A stretch of 64,000 bases of DNA from Pedobacter sp. FW305-3-2-15-E-R2A2 (GTDB lineage: Bacteria; Bacteroidota; Bacteroidia; Sphingobacteriales; Sphingobacteriaceae), in NCBI RefSeq assembly GCF_038446955.1, contig NZ_CP151803.1, forward strand, positions 7,068,001 through 7,132,000, given 5' to 3'. Below are positions 1-8,693 of the stretch, piece after piece. Every line of letters starts with the position of its first letter. The stretch's first letter is position 1. The translations under genes were made by a program, and so were the position numbers. The notes below the pieces were generated by a model, which was not told where the DNA came from, searched no databases, and saw only the letters and a program-made list of their open reading frames with translations.

Positions 1-1136
1 TATTGAGTCCCTTTCGGGAACGTTTTAAACTTAATTATTTTTACCAATTGTAAAGATACATCTAAAAACAGAATTTTAGGGTTTGCGTTTCTTTCGATAT
101 GGTAATGTGCCCGTTCCAATTCCTGAATAATGGCCTCTGCCATCCCCAGATCAAGGACGTGGTTACTCAGCTTTTTAGCGGTGTCTAATGTTCTTGCAGG
201 CAGTTTCACCAGTTCTTCAGCACCACTTAGCAAGAGGCTGCATTCTCTTAAAAAGTTAATTCCGTATTTTAAAAAATTCTTTTGATTTTCTCTTCCCCAG
301 CCTGCCACCTGATCTACAAAAACCGTCAGATCCAGTACGCGGTTTCCATAACCCATTCTTAACCACTCTGCAAACTTATCCGCATTTTCGTTTTGAGTAT
401 TGGCCACCAATAGCTTCGCTTCTATCAGATTTCCATCTGCCAGAAAGCTATATTCTGTAGCCTGTTCTTCCGACATCGCGTGTTTTTCCATCAGATAGCT
501 TTCAATCGTAGCAGAAGAAAGCTTCGGGATTTTAACAATCTGGGTGCGGGATAGCAGAGTAGATAAAATTTGTTCCTGATTGTTGGCTACCAATAAAAAC
601 AACGTATTTTTAGGTGGTTCTTCAATGATTTTTAACAACGCGTTCCCTTCTTTATCAAGGTATTCCGGAAGCCACATGATGAGGACTTTCGTCTCTGCTT
701 CAAATGCTTTATAACTTAATTTTTTTATAATATCATGACATTCCGCAATGTTGATATTGGCCTGTTTGTTGTCCGCACTCAGCTTAGAACGCCAGATGTC
801 CATATCAAAATAAGCATCTTCCAACAGCATACTCCGCCATTCGTCTAAGACGTCAACAGCGATCCGGGCATCCTTTGAAGCGAAGAAAGGATAGGAAAAA
901 TGCAGGTCAGGATGGATATACCGCTCGTACTTCCGACAGGAAGAACAAGCACCACAGCTATCATCGCCCTGCCTGTCAAGACAGTTGATGTATTGAGCAT
1001 AGGCGATCGCCATAGGTAAGGCACCGCTCCCCTCGCTCGATAGAAATAACTGAGCATGACTCACCCTGTTTTCCCCAACTGTTTGTACCAGTTGCGCTTT
1101 AATCTGTTCCTGCCCGATGATGTCTTTAAATTGCAT
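1..1136 (-). CDS. holB: DNA polymerase III subunit delta' (partial, 3' end outside window)
   Basis: The minus-strand frame opens at ATG 1136 and stays open to base 1, so the 3' end lies outside the window; about 378 codons are visible. It reads MQFKDIIGQEQIKAQL at the start, a CGACSSC cysteine cluster of the clamp-loader zinc module near residues 61-67, then ALLKIIEEPP and LLSRTQ, the usual delta' sequence around the arginine-finger (SRT) region. The delta' subunit works in the clamp loader that places the beta clamp on DNA. The visible length is close to a full family member, so little is missing. It is divergent from ruvX with about 50 bases between the starts. Confidence 0.9.
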   Translation of the reverse strand, partial: MQFKDIIGQEQIKAQLVQTVGENRVSHAQLFLSSEGSGALPMAIAYAQYINCLDRQGDDSCGACSSCRKYERYIHPDLHFSYPFFASKDARIAVDVLDEWRSMLLEDAYFDMDIWRSKLSADNKQANINIAECHDIIKKLSYKAFEAETKVLIMWLPEYLDKEGNALLKIIEEPPKNTLFLLVANNQEQILSTLLSRTQIVKIPKLSSATIESYLMEKHAMSEEQATEYSFLADGNLIEAKLLVANTQNENADKFAEWLRMGYGNRVLDLTVFVDQVAGWGRENQKNFLKYGINFLRECSLLLSGAEELVKLPARTLDTAKKLSNHVLDLGMAEAIIQELERAHYHIERNANPKILFLDVSLQLVKIIKFKTFPKGTQ

Positions 1137-1186
1137 TTGGTGCAAAATAACAATTTTTTAGATTATTGATTTGCATATTTGCATTT

Positions 1187-1603
1187 ATGCCTAGAATTCT
1201 AGCTTTTGATTATGGAACCAAGCGGATCGGAATCGCCGTTACAGACCCTTTGCAAATTATTGCCACAGGACTGGATACCATACACCCCAAAGACATCATT
1301 GAATACCTGAAGAAATACTTTTTAACCGAACAGGTAGAAGCATTCGTGATCGGAGATCCAAAACAAATGGATGGCTCTCCATCAGATTCTGCGCAGCATG
1401 TGAAAGGTTTTTCGAAAATTTTAAGAAGAAACTTCCCTGACATCCCTCAGTTTTGGATTGATGAGCGCTTTACCTCTAAACTGGCCCATCAGGCCATCAT
1501 GCAGAGTGGCCTCAAAAAACAAGACCGACAGAACAAAGATCGGGTGGATACCATTGCAGCAACCATCATTCTGCAATATTTTATGGAACAGCCCCGTTTA
1601 TAG
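1187..1603 (+). CDS. ruvX: RuvX/YqgF family Holliday-junction resolvase-like nuclease
   Basis: The 138-residue protein starts MPRILAFDYGTKRIGIAV, the RNase H-like first strand with the conserved Asp of YqgF proteins. It continues with FVIGDPKQMDGSPS, then WIDERFTSKLA with a conserved acidic residue, and ends in a DRVDTIAATIILQ segment. The ATG at 1187 is preferred over the upstream TTG because it places the family N-terminus at residue 1. Family members act on 16S rRNA 5' end maturation and have been proposed as junction resolvases; which role applies here cannot be read from sequence. It is followed after 30 bases by the methyltransferase gene on the same strand. Confidence 0.9.
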   Translation: MPRILAFDYGTKRIGIAVTDPLQIIATGLDTIHPKDIIEYLKKYFLTEQVEAFVIGDPKQMDGSPSDSAQHVKGFSKILRRNFPDIPQFWIDERFTSKLAHQAIMQSGLKKQDRQNKDRVDTIAATIILQYFMEQPRL

Positions 1604-1633
1604 AACAAGAATAAGGATGCTTAAAAAACAATT

Positions 1634-2269
1634 ATGAGCCTGATTAATGAAGATATGCAGCAATTGCTGCTCAATTACTGCGAACCTGAAAGTGAGTTAC
1701 TCCAAAAAATAGACCGGGAAACCAATCTGAAAGTATTGATGCCGAGAATGCTTTCCGGCCACTACCAGGGAAGGGTATTGAGCATGCTCAGCAAAATGAT
1801 CAGCCCGGACAGAATTCTGGAAATCGGCACCTTTACCGGCTATGCAACAATCTGTCTGGCCGAAGGACTCAAAGAAACAGGGATCATTTATACGCTGGAC
1901 ATCAATGAGGAACTGGAAGAGATGGTCCGCCGCAACTTTGCAGCATCTCCGGATGCAGCAAAAATCAGGTACATCCTGGGTGATGCCACAAAAACAGTCC
2001 ATGAACTTCAGGAAACTTTTGACCTGGTTTTTATTGATGCGGATAAAAAAAACAATGGGACTTATTACGACCTTATTTTCGACAGGGTGAGGCCTGGAGG
2101 GCTTATCATCGTCGATAATGTCCTATGGAGCGGTAAGGTCCTAAACGCCAATCCCGATAAAGACACTAAAAATATTACTACATTTAATGATAAAATAGCG
2201 GCAGACGACCGTGTAGAAAAAATGATTCTTCCCGTCAGGGACGGCTTATTTATCATCAGAAAAAAATAG
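1634..2269 (+). CDS. Class I SAM-dependent O-methyltransferase (COMT/CCoAOMT-like)
   Basis: This 211-residue cytosolic protein has the layout of the caffeoyl-CoA O-methyltransferase-like family. EIGTFTGYAT near residues 63-72 is the glycine-rich SAM loop. LDINEE is the acidic residue after strand 2. FIDADKKN and VDNVLW carry the aspartates that bind the divalent metal in the family. The length matches bacterial members (210-220 residues). The substrate is unknown. The next gene begins only three bases after the stop, so the two are probably co-transcribed. Confidence 0.88.
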   Translation: MSLINEDMQQLLLNYCEPESELLQKIDRETNLKVLMPRMLSGHYQGRVLSMLSKMISPDRILEIGTFTGYATICLAEGLKETGIIYTLDINEELEEMVRRNFAASPDAAKIRYILGDATKTVHELQETFDLVFIDADKKNNGTYYDLIFDRVRPGGLIIVDNVLWSGKVLNANPDKDTKNITTFNDKIAADDRVEKMILPVRDGLFIIRKK

Positions 2270-2272
2270 AAT

Positions 2273-2959
2273 ATGATTAAAAAACTATTGTGGGTTTGGA
2301 TCAGCATCACTTTTCTAAGTCTTGCTGCCCGGGCACAAAGTACGGAAGATTATATTGCTGAACGCCTGACACATGCGCAGGAACTCATGCGGGAACATCA
2401 AATCCCCGCAAGCATTATCCTGGCAGTGGCCATTCATGAATCTGCAGCAGGTCAGAGTAAAATCGCCCGCTATATGAACAATCATTTTGGGGTAAAAGGC
2501 CCCAATTCAAATACTGAAATCCGTTCCGCTTACCGGGATTATCCTACAGTAGATGAATCTTACGATCATTTTATTGAATTTCTTAAAAGCAGGGCCACTT
2601 TTAGCCCTTTATTTGAAAAATACGATCAGTATGATTATCGGAACTGGGCCAGGGGAATACAACGCGGTGGTTATGCCAGGAGCCGCTCCTGGTCTTCACA
2701 GATCGTTGGACTGATCAAAAAATATGAATTGTATCAGTATGACGAAAGACCAGACGATTATGTAGAACCAGCGGTAGTAATTTCCAGCAGAAAGAGAAAA
2801 AAATCCAGAAGCAGTGCTTCAGGGAAAAGATATACCGTAAAAGCAGGCGATAATTTAAGTAAAATTGCAAAACGGAATCATACGACGACCAAGGCCATTA
2901 TGAACAAAAACGGATTGAAGAATGTAAACCTGAAACCCGGACAAAAAATAAAACTCTGA
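2273..2959 (+). CDS. Secreted GH73 N-acetylglucosaminidase with C-terminal LysM
   Basis: The 228-residue protein begins with a signal peptide (hydrophobic LLWVWISITFLSL, cleavage after ARA). A glucosaminidase domain follows at about residues 25-160: VAIHESAAGQSKIAR carries the catalytic Glu and MNNHFGVKG is the matching family motif. A basic linker (RKRKKSR) leads to one LysM domain at about residues 186-228 (YTVKAGDNLSKIA to LKPGQKIKL). It should cleave peptidoglycan glycan strands in the periplasm or at the cell surface. Its stop overlaps the start of the next, paralogous gene by one base (TGATG), indicating translational coupling and a tandem duplication. Confidence 0.9.
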   Translation: MIKKLLWVWISITFLSLAARAQSTEDYIAERLTHAQELMREHQIPASIILAVAIHESAAGQSKIARYMNNHFGVKGPNSNTEIRSAYRDYPTVDESYDHFIEFLKSRATFSPLFEKYDQYDYRNWARGIQRGGYARSRSWSSQIVGLIKKYELYQYDERPDDYVEPAVVISSRKRKKSRSSASGKRYTVKAGDNLSKIAKRNHTTTKAIMNKNGLKNVNLKPGQKIKL

Positions 2960-3858
2960 TGAACAAAAGAATACTCCTCCTTGCCCTTATCCTCCCGATG
3001 TTCTTCGCCTGTAAGACTAAAAAATACAGCCGGAACAATAAGGAAATAGAGAAAGCTGCGAATAAAGCAAATCCAAATATCCCTTCTTATACCACTTTAA
3101 ACTACATCGAAGCTTTTAAAGCAGTAGCCATTGAAGAGATGAATGCCTATGGGATTCCAGCGAGTATTACCCTGGCACAAGGCATTATTGAATCCGGCAG
3201 CGGGAACAGCAGCCTGGCTAAATACGCCAATAACCATTTCGGGATCAAATGTACTTCTGAATGGAAAGGGAAAGCTTATTACAAGGATGATGATAAAAGC
3301 AATGACTGCTTCCGGGTGTATAAAGATGCCCGTGAATCCTATAAAGACCATTCCGAGTTTCTCAAAAGAAAACGCTACAGCTTTTTATTCGAACTGGATA
3401 AGAACGACTATAAAAACTGGGCAAACGGACTGAAACAAGCTGGTTACGCCACCAATCCTAGATATCCGGCGATGCTGATCAGTATGATTGAAAAATATCA
3501 GTTGTATCAGTATGATCAATCGGAATCAGAAAAAGAAAAACTAAAGAGAGAAGACAAGATCTTTACCGAGATCAATGCCAATATTCCCCAGGAAAAGAAA
3601 AAATTCACCCCTGTGGCAACTCCGCCCTCAAAACAGGTGATCACTACGCCTGCAGATACTTCAGCCCCTGCAAAAACAACGGTGATTGGATCGGTCATGC
3701 CTGCTGCTCCGGCAGAAAAGGTCTATACCGTGCAAAAGGGAGATACACTGTATAACCTTTCCAAACGGTTCAACATTAGTATAGAGGACATAAAGACACT
3801 GAATAGCCTCAGCGAAGAGGGCATCAAAATCGGGCAGAAACTGATCTTAGTTAAATAA
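2959..3858 (+). CDS. GH73 glucosaminidase lipoprotein with C-terminal LysM
   Basis: This 299-residue paralogue of the preceding gene has a lipoprotein signal (LALILPMFFAC, lipidated Cys near residue 18). The GH73 domain covers about residues 50-195 and contains LAQGIIESGSGNSSLAKYA with the catalytic Glu and NNHFGIKC. A Pro/Thr/Ala-rich linker precedes a LysM domain (YTVQKGDTLYNLSKRF to IGQKLILVK). The lipid anchor suggests a membrane-bound version of the soluble enzyme upstream. It overlaps the upstream stop by one base, so the pair forms one operon. Differences in the linker suggest an old duplication. Confidence 0.9.
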   Translation: MNKRILLLALILPMFFACKTKKYSRNNKEIEKAANKANPNIPSYTTLNYIEAFKAVAIEEMNAYGIPASITLAQGIIESGSGNSSLAKYANNHFGIKCTSEWKGKAYYKDDDKSNDCFRVYKDARESYKDHSEFLKRKRYSFLFELDKNDYKNWANGLKQAGYATNPRYPAMLISMIEKYQLYQYDQSESEKEKLKREDKIFTEINANIPQEKKKFTPVATPPSKQVITTPADTSAPAKTTVIGSVMPAAPAEKVYTVQKGDTLYNLSKRFNISIEDIKTLNSLSEEGIKIGQKLILVK

Positions 3859-3892
3859 TGTTAATATTTAATCTGCCGATATAGATATCTCG

Positions 3893-3900
3893 TAATTTTG
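3893..3900 (+). promoter_or_regulatory. Bacteroidota -7 promoter element
   Basis: TAATTTTG matches the TAnnTTTG -7 box of Bacteroidota sigma-ABfr promoters. It lies eight bases before the ATG of the next gene, giving a leaderless or near-leaderless message. A good -33 TTG was not found at 19-20 bases upstream (only CTG). Confidence 0.5.
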
Positions 3901-3907
3901 TGTTCTG

Positions 3908-4660
3908 ATGAAGTATTTAGGTTTACTCTTACTGTTTTCTTTTTTGAGCCTTAAAATTGTCGCACAGAATACTGGCGTACAAGGTTTTGTCGTGGATAAG
4001 GAGTCCAAACTCCGCCTCGCAAAGGTATATATCTACAATTCTACCAATGATGAGGGGATTTACAATACACCAAAAGGAGAATTTGCCATAAAAGCCGCTG
4101 TTGGAGATACCTTATTTGCCGTGTTACAGGGATATGCGCTCGACACCATTGTTTACAAAGGCCAGAAAGCGGTCTATTTTCAATTGAAATCTCTGGGAAT
4201 CAATCTACGGGAAGTAGCCATTATTGGCGATAAATATACCCCGAGGGAACGCCATGAGAAATCCCTGAAAGAATATAAGTATGCCCTGGATAAAGGAAAA
4301 GCAAAAGACCTGCTGAACCTTGGAATGGGTGGTGTAGGATTAGGGATTGACGCCATTTACAACCTGCTGAGCAGAGATGGCAAAAATGCCAGACATTTGC
4401 AGAAAATCCTGGAAAGGGACTATAAGGAAGCCATCATCGATTATAGGTTTAAGCCTGATTACGTGAAAAGAACCTTACACATTAGTGATTTCGAGGCAGA
4501 AGATTTTATGCAGCAATACCGGCCCACTTATCAGTTTGCATTAACCGCATCGGATTATGCTTTTGTTGTCTTTGTGAGAAACAGCTATGCCAGCTACAAG
4601 CGAAATCCGGCAGCTTTCAGGTTGAAGCCTCTCCCTAAATTAACCATTGAGCAGTTTTGA
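3908..4660 (+). CDS. Exported protein with carboxypeptidase-regulatory-like domain
   Basis: The 250-residue protein has a signal peptide (LLLLFSFLSLKIVAQ). The mature N-terminus (GVQGFVVDKESKLRLAKVYIYN to GDTLFAVLQGYALDTIVY) has the pattern of CarboxypepD_reg-like/DUF4480-type beta-sandwich domains that cap many Bacteroidota surface and TonB-dependent proteins. Residues from about 105 on are helical and charged and match no family I know. Its role is unknown. The TGA overlaps the TTG start of the next gene, so the two are probably translated together. Confidence 0.65.
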   Translation: MKYLGLLLLFSFLSLKIVAQNTGVQGFVVDKESKLRLAKVYIYNSTNDEGIYNTPKGEFAIKAAVGDTLFAVLQGYALDTIVYKGQKAVYFQLKSLGINLREVAIIGDKYTPRERHEKSLKEYKYALDKGKAKDLLNLGMGGVGLGIDAIYNLLSRDGKNARHLQKILERDYKEAIIDYRFKPDYVKRTLHISDFEAEDFMQQYRPTYQFALTASDYAFVVFVRNSYASYKRNPAAFRLKPLPKLTIEQF

Positions 4661-4992
4661 GGTCGTTCTTTTTGATATATCCCCGATTGTCTGCCAATGC
4701 CATGGCCATCTACCCCTTTATCATTTTACAGAACAAACACCAAAAAGCAAATAAAACACTGGTCAATCATGAGCGCATCCACCTTCGTCAACAGCTGGAG
4801 CTGCTCATCCTTCCTTTTTATCTGCTATATATGCTGAATTATCTGGTTAACCTGATTCGTTTTAAAAACCATTACCTCGCCTATTTTAACATCCGTTTTG
4901 AAAGAGAAGCTTATACCAACGAGCGTAACCTGAGTTATTTATCGCATAGAAAGCACTTCTCCTGGTTCAGCTACCGCTCTCAAAACCCTTAA
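4657..4992 (+). CDS. Small membrane protein with HExxH metalloprotease-like motif
   Basis: The 111-residue protein begins at a TTG that overlaps the previous stop; an ATG at 4702 is an alternative start. It contains NHERIHLRQQLELL (a true HExxH) at about residues 37-50, directly followed by a hydrophobic segment (LLILPFYLLYMLNYLVNLI), then AYFNIRFEREAY in which a Glu sits where gluzincin-type proteases carry the third zinc ligand. This suggests a minimal membrane zinc protease of M56-like type. No peptidase family is confidently recognised and activity is inferred from the motif only. Confidence 0.6.
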   Translation: MRSFFLIYPRLSANAMAIYPFIILQNKHQKANKTLVNHERIHLRQQLELLILPFYLLYMLNYLVNLIRFKNHYLAYFNIRFEREAYTNERNLSYLSHRKHFSWFSYRSQNP

Positions 4993-5063
4993 TTCCCTGT
5001 CATTCTGCAATTAGTTTGCTATTAAACTTTTAATAAGCAACATTTTTGTTTTTCTTTGTAGGA

Positions 5064-6059
5064 ATGAAGATTTTTTATGCCAGCTTCTTATTGGTTTTTG
5101 TCGCATCCATAAATACCTTGTCTGCTCAGGAAGTAGATACCATTCCAATTGATACCAAAGGTTTAGACATCAAACTAAAACGTAGTCCCTTACCTTCCAG
5201 AACAGGAGTTTTAATTTTTAAACCTGTAACCCTTTCTCCCATTGTTGTGGATGCGAAAGTAAATTACTGGAAAACAAAGACCGCGATAGGGATCAATGTG
5301 AACCAGGCAACTTTCTCGAATAACTGGAAAGGCGGTGGAGTAAATTCCCTTGCTGTAGGAGGATTGGTCAACTATAAAGCCGAATACAGCAAAGAGAACT
5401 ATAGCTATGTAAGCGAGGTCATTCTCGAGTATGGGAAAGTCAAGAATAAGGATCAGCTGCAAAAGAAAACCAGAGACAGGATTTTTTGGGATAACAAAGC
5501 TGCCATACAGATGTCGAAAAACTGGTATTTCTTTGCCTCCATAAACTTTGAATCCCAGTTTGACAAAGGTTTCAGGTATGACATGAAGGATGGTGTTGAA
5601 ATTCCTACCCAGATCTCCGGTTTTATGGCCCCGGGTTATCTGACCGAGTCCATGGGTTTTGAGTATAAGCCCAACAAGTACTTTTCTACAAGGATTGGTA
5701 CAGGTACGGCAAAGCAGACTTTTGTATTAGATAAAAGCATATTTATAGATAAGAATCCTAAATTTGGTGTCGACTCTGGTAAGACCTTCAGAAATGAACT
5801 CGCTTTCCAGATCGTGAGCAATTTTGAAAAAGAAATCTTTACGAACACCACCTTGAAAGCAAGGTATCAGATGTTTATTCCTTACGACAGGCCATTGATT
5901 CACATAGACCATCGTCTCGATGTTACGCTGACTTCTAAGCTGAACAGACTCATGAATGTCTCTTTAAGTGGCATAGGGCTTATGGACAAAGATACCGATC
6001 CCAGTATACAAGGGAGTCAGACACTTGCGCTGGGCGTGATGTTTGTCTTCCCACGCTAA
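5064..6059 (+). CDS. DUF3078 family exported barrel-like protein
   Basis: Starting at ATG 5064 the protein has 331 residues and a signal peptide ending in TLSAQ. The segment around YWKTKTAIGINVNQATFSNNW, with later NYKAEYSKENYSY and a Phe/Tyr-rich alternating pattern to a C-terminal FVFPR, is typical of DUF3078 outer-membrane-like proteins of Bacteroidota. Alternating hydrophobic strands suggest a beta-barrel in the outer membrane. The function of the family is not established. Neighbours give no pathway clue; ffh follows after 84 bases behind its own promoter element. Confidence 0.75.
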   Translation: MKIFYASFLLVFVASINTLSAQEVDTIPIDTKGLDIKLKRSPLPSRTGVLIFKPVTLSPIVVDAKVNYWKTKTAIGINVNQATFSNNWKGGGVNSLAVGGLVNYKAEYSKENYSYVSEVILEYGKVKNKDQLQKKTRDRIFWDNKAAIQMSKNWYFFASINFESQFDKGFRYDMKDGVEIPTQISGFMAPGYLTESMGFEYKPNKYFSTRIGTGTAKQTFVLDKSIFIDKNPKFGVDSGKTFRNELAFQIVSNFEKEIFTNTTLKARYQMFIPYDRPLIHIDHRLDVTLTSKLNRLMNVSLSGIGLMDKDTDPSIQGSQTLALGVMFVFPR

Positions 6060-6098
6060 TACTTTACAAATATTCCCATCTGATTCGGCCAAAATTAA

Positions 6099-6106
6099 TA
6101 ACTTTG
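6099..6106 (+). promoter_or_regulatory. Bacteroidota -7 element upstream of ffh
   Basis: TAACTTTG fits TAnnTTTG and lies 38 bases before the ffh ATG. The -33 region is weak, so the call rests on the -7 box and its location in the only intergenic gap before ffh. Confidence 0.45.
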
Positions 6107-6143
6107 GCTTTTACAAAAAATTGAACACTAAGCATTAAAGAAA

Positions 6144-7484
6144 ATGTTTGAAAATTTACAGGATAAACTAGACCGTGCATTTAAAGTTTTAAAAGGACAA
6201 GGCAGTATTACAGAGATCAACGTGGCCGAGACCATGAAAGAAATCCGTAAGGCTTTATTGGATGCCGACGTAAATTACAAAACAGCGAAAAGCTTCACCG
6301 ATGAGGTGAAAGAAAAAGCGCTGGGCTTAAATGTACTTACTGCTGTTTCTCCAGGTCAGTTGCTGACCAAAGTAATGAACGATGAGCTGACTGCCTTAAT
6401 GGGTGGTGAGGTAACAGAGTTAGACCTTAAAACAAATCCAACTATCATACTGATTGCCGGACTGAATGGTGCCGGTAAAACAACTTTCACAGGAAAACTG
6501 GCCAATTATCTGAAAAGTAAAGGCAAGAAACCACTATTGGTGGCAGGCGACGTATACCGTCCGGCAGCGATAGACCAGTTACAGATCCTTGGAGAGCAGA
6601 TTGGAGTTCCTGTTTATGCAAATATTGGTTCGAAGGATCCGGTAGCGATTGCAATGGAGGGTATTGCTGAAGGAAAGAAACAGCACAACAATGTAATTAT
6701 TATAGATACGGCCGGTCGTTTAGCGATAGACGAGGAGATGATGAACGAGATCGCCGCCGTAAAAGAACATACTAAACCGCACGAAATCCTGTTTGTTGTT
6801 GATGCCATGACCGGACAGGATGCGGTTAATACAGCAAAAGCATTTAACGACAGGTTAGACTTTACCGGGGTGGTGTTAACCAAACTGGATGGTGATACCC
6901 GTGGTGGTGCAGCCTTATCGATCAAATCGGTGGTGAATAAACCGATCAAATTTATCGGTACCGGTGAGAAAATGGAAGCCCTGGATGTATTCTATCCTGA
7001 AAGGATGGCTTCACGTATTTTGGGTATGGGTGATGTGGTTTCCCTTGTTGAGCGTGCGCAACAGCAGTTTGATGAGAAAGAAGCGGCAGAACTTCAAAAG
7101 AAAATCCGTAAGAACAAGTTTGATTTCAACGATTTCTATAGCCAGATTCAGCAGATCAAGAAGATGGGTAACATGAAAGACCTGATGGGCATGATTCCGG
7201 GCGTGAGCAAAATGATGAAAAATGTGGAGATAGAAGACGATGCTTTCAAGAATGTGGAAGCTATCATTCAGTCTATGACCAAGTACGAGCGTGAAAACCC
7301 AGACAGCATTCAGCAGAGCAGACGCGCAAGGATTGCCATGGGTTCCGGAAATAAAATTGAGGACGTGACCAAACTGATCAAACAGTTTGAAGACATGCGT
7401 AAAGTAATGAAGCAGTTCTCTAATCCTGCAGCAGCAGCAAAAATGATGAAAAATATGCCTAAAATGCCTCAGGGAAGAATGTAA
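6144..7484 (+). CDS. ffh: Signal recognition particle GTPase Ffh
   Basis: The 446-residue protein is a full-length Ffh. The N domain starts MFENLQDKLDRAFKVLKG. The NG domain has G1 GLNGAGKTTFTGKL (about residues 109-122), the G3 DTAGR, and G4 TKLDGDTRGGAA. The methionine-rich M domain that binds SRP RNA and signal sequences occupies about residues 300-446 (MKDLMGMIPGVSKMM, then KNMPKMPQGRM). It targets ribosomes making membrane proteins to FtsY at the inner membrane. A strong hairpin terminator lies 25 bases after the stop. Confidence 0.97.
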   Translation: MFENLQDKLDRAFKVLKGQGSITEINVAETMKEIRKALLDADVNYKTAKSFTDEVKEKALGLNVLTAVSPGQLLTKVMNDELTALMGGEVTELDLKTNPTIILIAGLNGAGKTTFTGKLANYLKSKGKKPLLVAGDVYRPAAIDQLQILGEQIGVPVYANIGSKDPVAIAMEGIAEGKKQHNNVIIIDTAGRLAIDEEMMNEIAAVKEHTKPHEILFVVDAMTGQDAVNTAKAFNDRLDFTGVVLTKLDGDTRGGAALSIKSVVNKPIKFIGTGEKMEALDVFYPERMASRILGMGDVVSLVERAQQQFDEKEAAELQKKIRKNKFDFNDFYSQIQQIKKMGNMKDLMGMIPGVSKMMKNVEIEDDAFKNVEAIIQSMTKYERENPDSIQQSRRARIAMGSGNKIEDVTKLIKQFEDMRKVMKQFSNPAAAAKMMKNMPKMPQGRM

Positions 7485-7508
7485 GGTATTTTCGTACGAT
7501 AAGAGATC

Positions 7509-7535
7509 AGCCCGGCCCTTCAAGCCGGGCTTTTT
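7509..7535 (+). terminator. Rho-independent terminator after ffh
   Basis: AGCCCGGC and GCCGGGCT form an eight-pair GC-rich stem around a seven-base loop, followed by TTTTATTT. It sits directly after ffh and before comM. Confidence 0.9.
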
Positions 7536-7598
7536 ATTTACCAAAAAGCTACCTCCATATTGTATTTGCTGATAGATTAGGCAAAACCCAATCTGTAT

Positions 7599-8522
7599 AT
7601 GCTGGTAAAAACTTATGGAAGCGCTGTTTTTGGCGTTGATGCCCTAACGATCACAATTGAAGTCAGCATTGGCGGAGGAAATAAATACCACATCGTCGGC
7701 CTTCCTGACAATGCCATTAAAGAAAGTCTCCGCAGAATAGAAAGCGCGATCCAGTCTGCCGGATTGAAAATGCCCAGACAGAAGATCGTGATTAATCTTG
7801 CTCCTGCAGACATCAGAAAAGAAGGATCAGCTTATGACCTTCCGATTGCCATCGCCATTCTCGCGGCCTCAGGTCAGATCGAAAGCCCCGAAACCGCCGA
7901 TTATTTTATCATGGGCGAACTTTCCTTAGATGGAGGATTACAACCCATCAAGGGCGCCTTACCTATTGCCATCCAGGCAAAAGCCGCGGGATTTAAAGGT
8001 TTTATTCTGCCTAAAGACAATTCCAGAGAAGCCGCAATTGTATCGGAACTGCTGGTATATGGAATGTCCAACCTTCTTGAGGTGGTTTCTTTCTTTAATG
8101 GCCAGGAAAAACCGGAACGGGTATTCGTCAATTCAGCGCATACCTTTCTCCAACATCAGGACAGCTATGAATTTGATTTTTCTGATGTAAAAGGACAAGA
8201 GAACATTAAGCGTGCACTGGAAATTGCCGCAGCGGGAGGACACAACCTGATTCTGATCGGTCCGCCGGGAGCAGGAAAAACAATGCTTGCAAAGAGAGTC
8301 CCCACCATACTTCCTCCGCTAAGCTTACAGGAGGCGCTGGAAACCACTAAAATCCATTCGGTGGCAGGAAAGCTCAATGCCATAGATTCGCTCATGACAG
8401 CGCGTCCCTATCGATGTCCGCACCATACCATTTCTGATGTCGTATCATCAATTAAGGGGGATGACTATATACGTCCAAATAGCTGTTGCAGCAAAAAAGC
8501 ATGTAACAGTATCAAAATTTAA
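7599..8522 (+). pseudogene. comM: comM/yifB 5' fragment, truncated by element insertion
   Basis: The first 280 codons match the ComM/YifB AAA+ family: VKTYGSAVFGVDALTITIEV, INLAPADIRKEGSAYDLPIA in the N-terminal ChlI-like domain, and the Walker A loop IGPPGAGKTMLAKR at about residues 221-234. The sequence stops being comM after PYRCPHHTISD at base 8437, and the frame then runs 28 codons into the mobile element before TAA at 8520-8522. Walker B (FLDELPEF) lies 16.9 kb away in the 3' fragment, so this product cannot be a working ATPase. ComM is a branch-migration helicase used in natural transformation in other bacteria. Confidence 0.93.
8430..8447. other. attL: left junction, comM to element
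   Basis: In comM reading-frame register the left side reads tct-GAt-gtc and the right side acc-GAc-atg. The only adjacent matching pair is GA at 8436-8437, the first two bases of an Asp codon in the ComM ISD segment. Serine recombinases exchange at a two-base core, so GA is the likely crossover. A GTATCA box (8442-8447) begins four bases inside the element. Confidence 0.75.
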
Positions 8523-8584
8523 ACATAAGATAACAAGTGTAGATATTATGTTTGATGCTTAACGATGAATTTGAACCAGTCTAA

Positions 8585-8674
8585 TTATTTTATAAGGTTA
8601 TGAAATTTCATAACCTGCACGAATAAATCATTTGTATTGGGAGCATGAAAGACATGATTTGGAGCACGATCACA
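8585..8674 (-). pseudogene. Remnant of a duplicated HAD-hydrolase 3' end
   Basis: Read on the minus strand, this stretch encodes APNHVFHAPNTNDLFVQV followed by MKFHNLIK and a stop. This parallels the C-terminus of the HAD gene at 9332-9856 (NPTFHASSPDDLFMQV, then TKFHNLTQ). The DNA also aligns, for example the shared run AATAAATCAT. The rest of a second HAD gene is absent. The 160-residue gene lies between the two copies, which suggests it arrived by recombination at the end of a HAD gene or replaced most of a duplicated one. Confidence 0.7.
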
Positions 8675-8693
8675 TGCTGAGTTGTAGCTGGGT

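Noticed and set aside
845..1057. A 70-codon minus-strand frame within holB
   Set aside because: It is an alternative frame of the holB coding sequence, which is open from 1136 to the window edge.
8442..8514. Two GTATCA boxes at the left element end as sites for the large recombinase or resolvase
   Set aside because: GTATCA also occurs singly elsewhere in this AT-rich element (for example near 17340, 20300 and 23390), so two copies are not enough; only the five-box array is strong.
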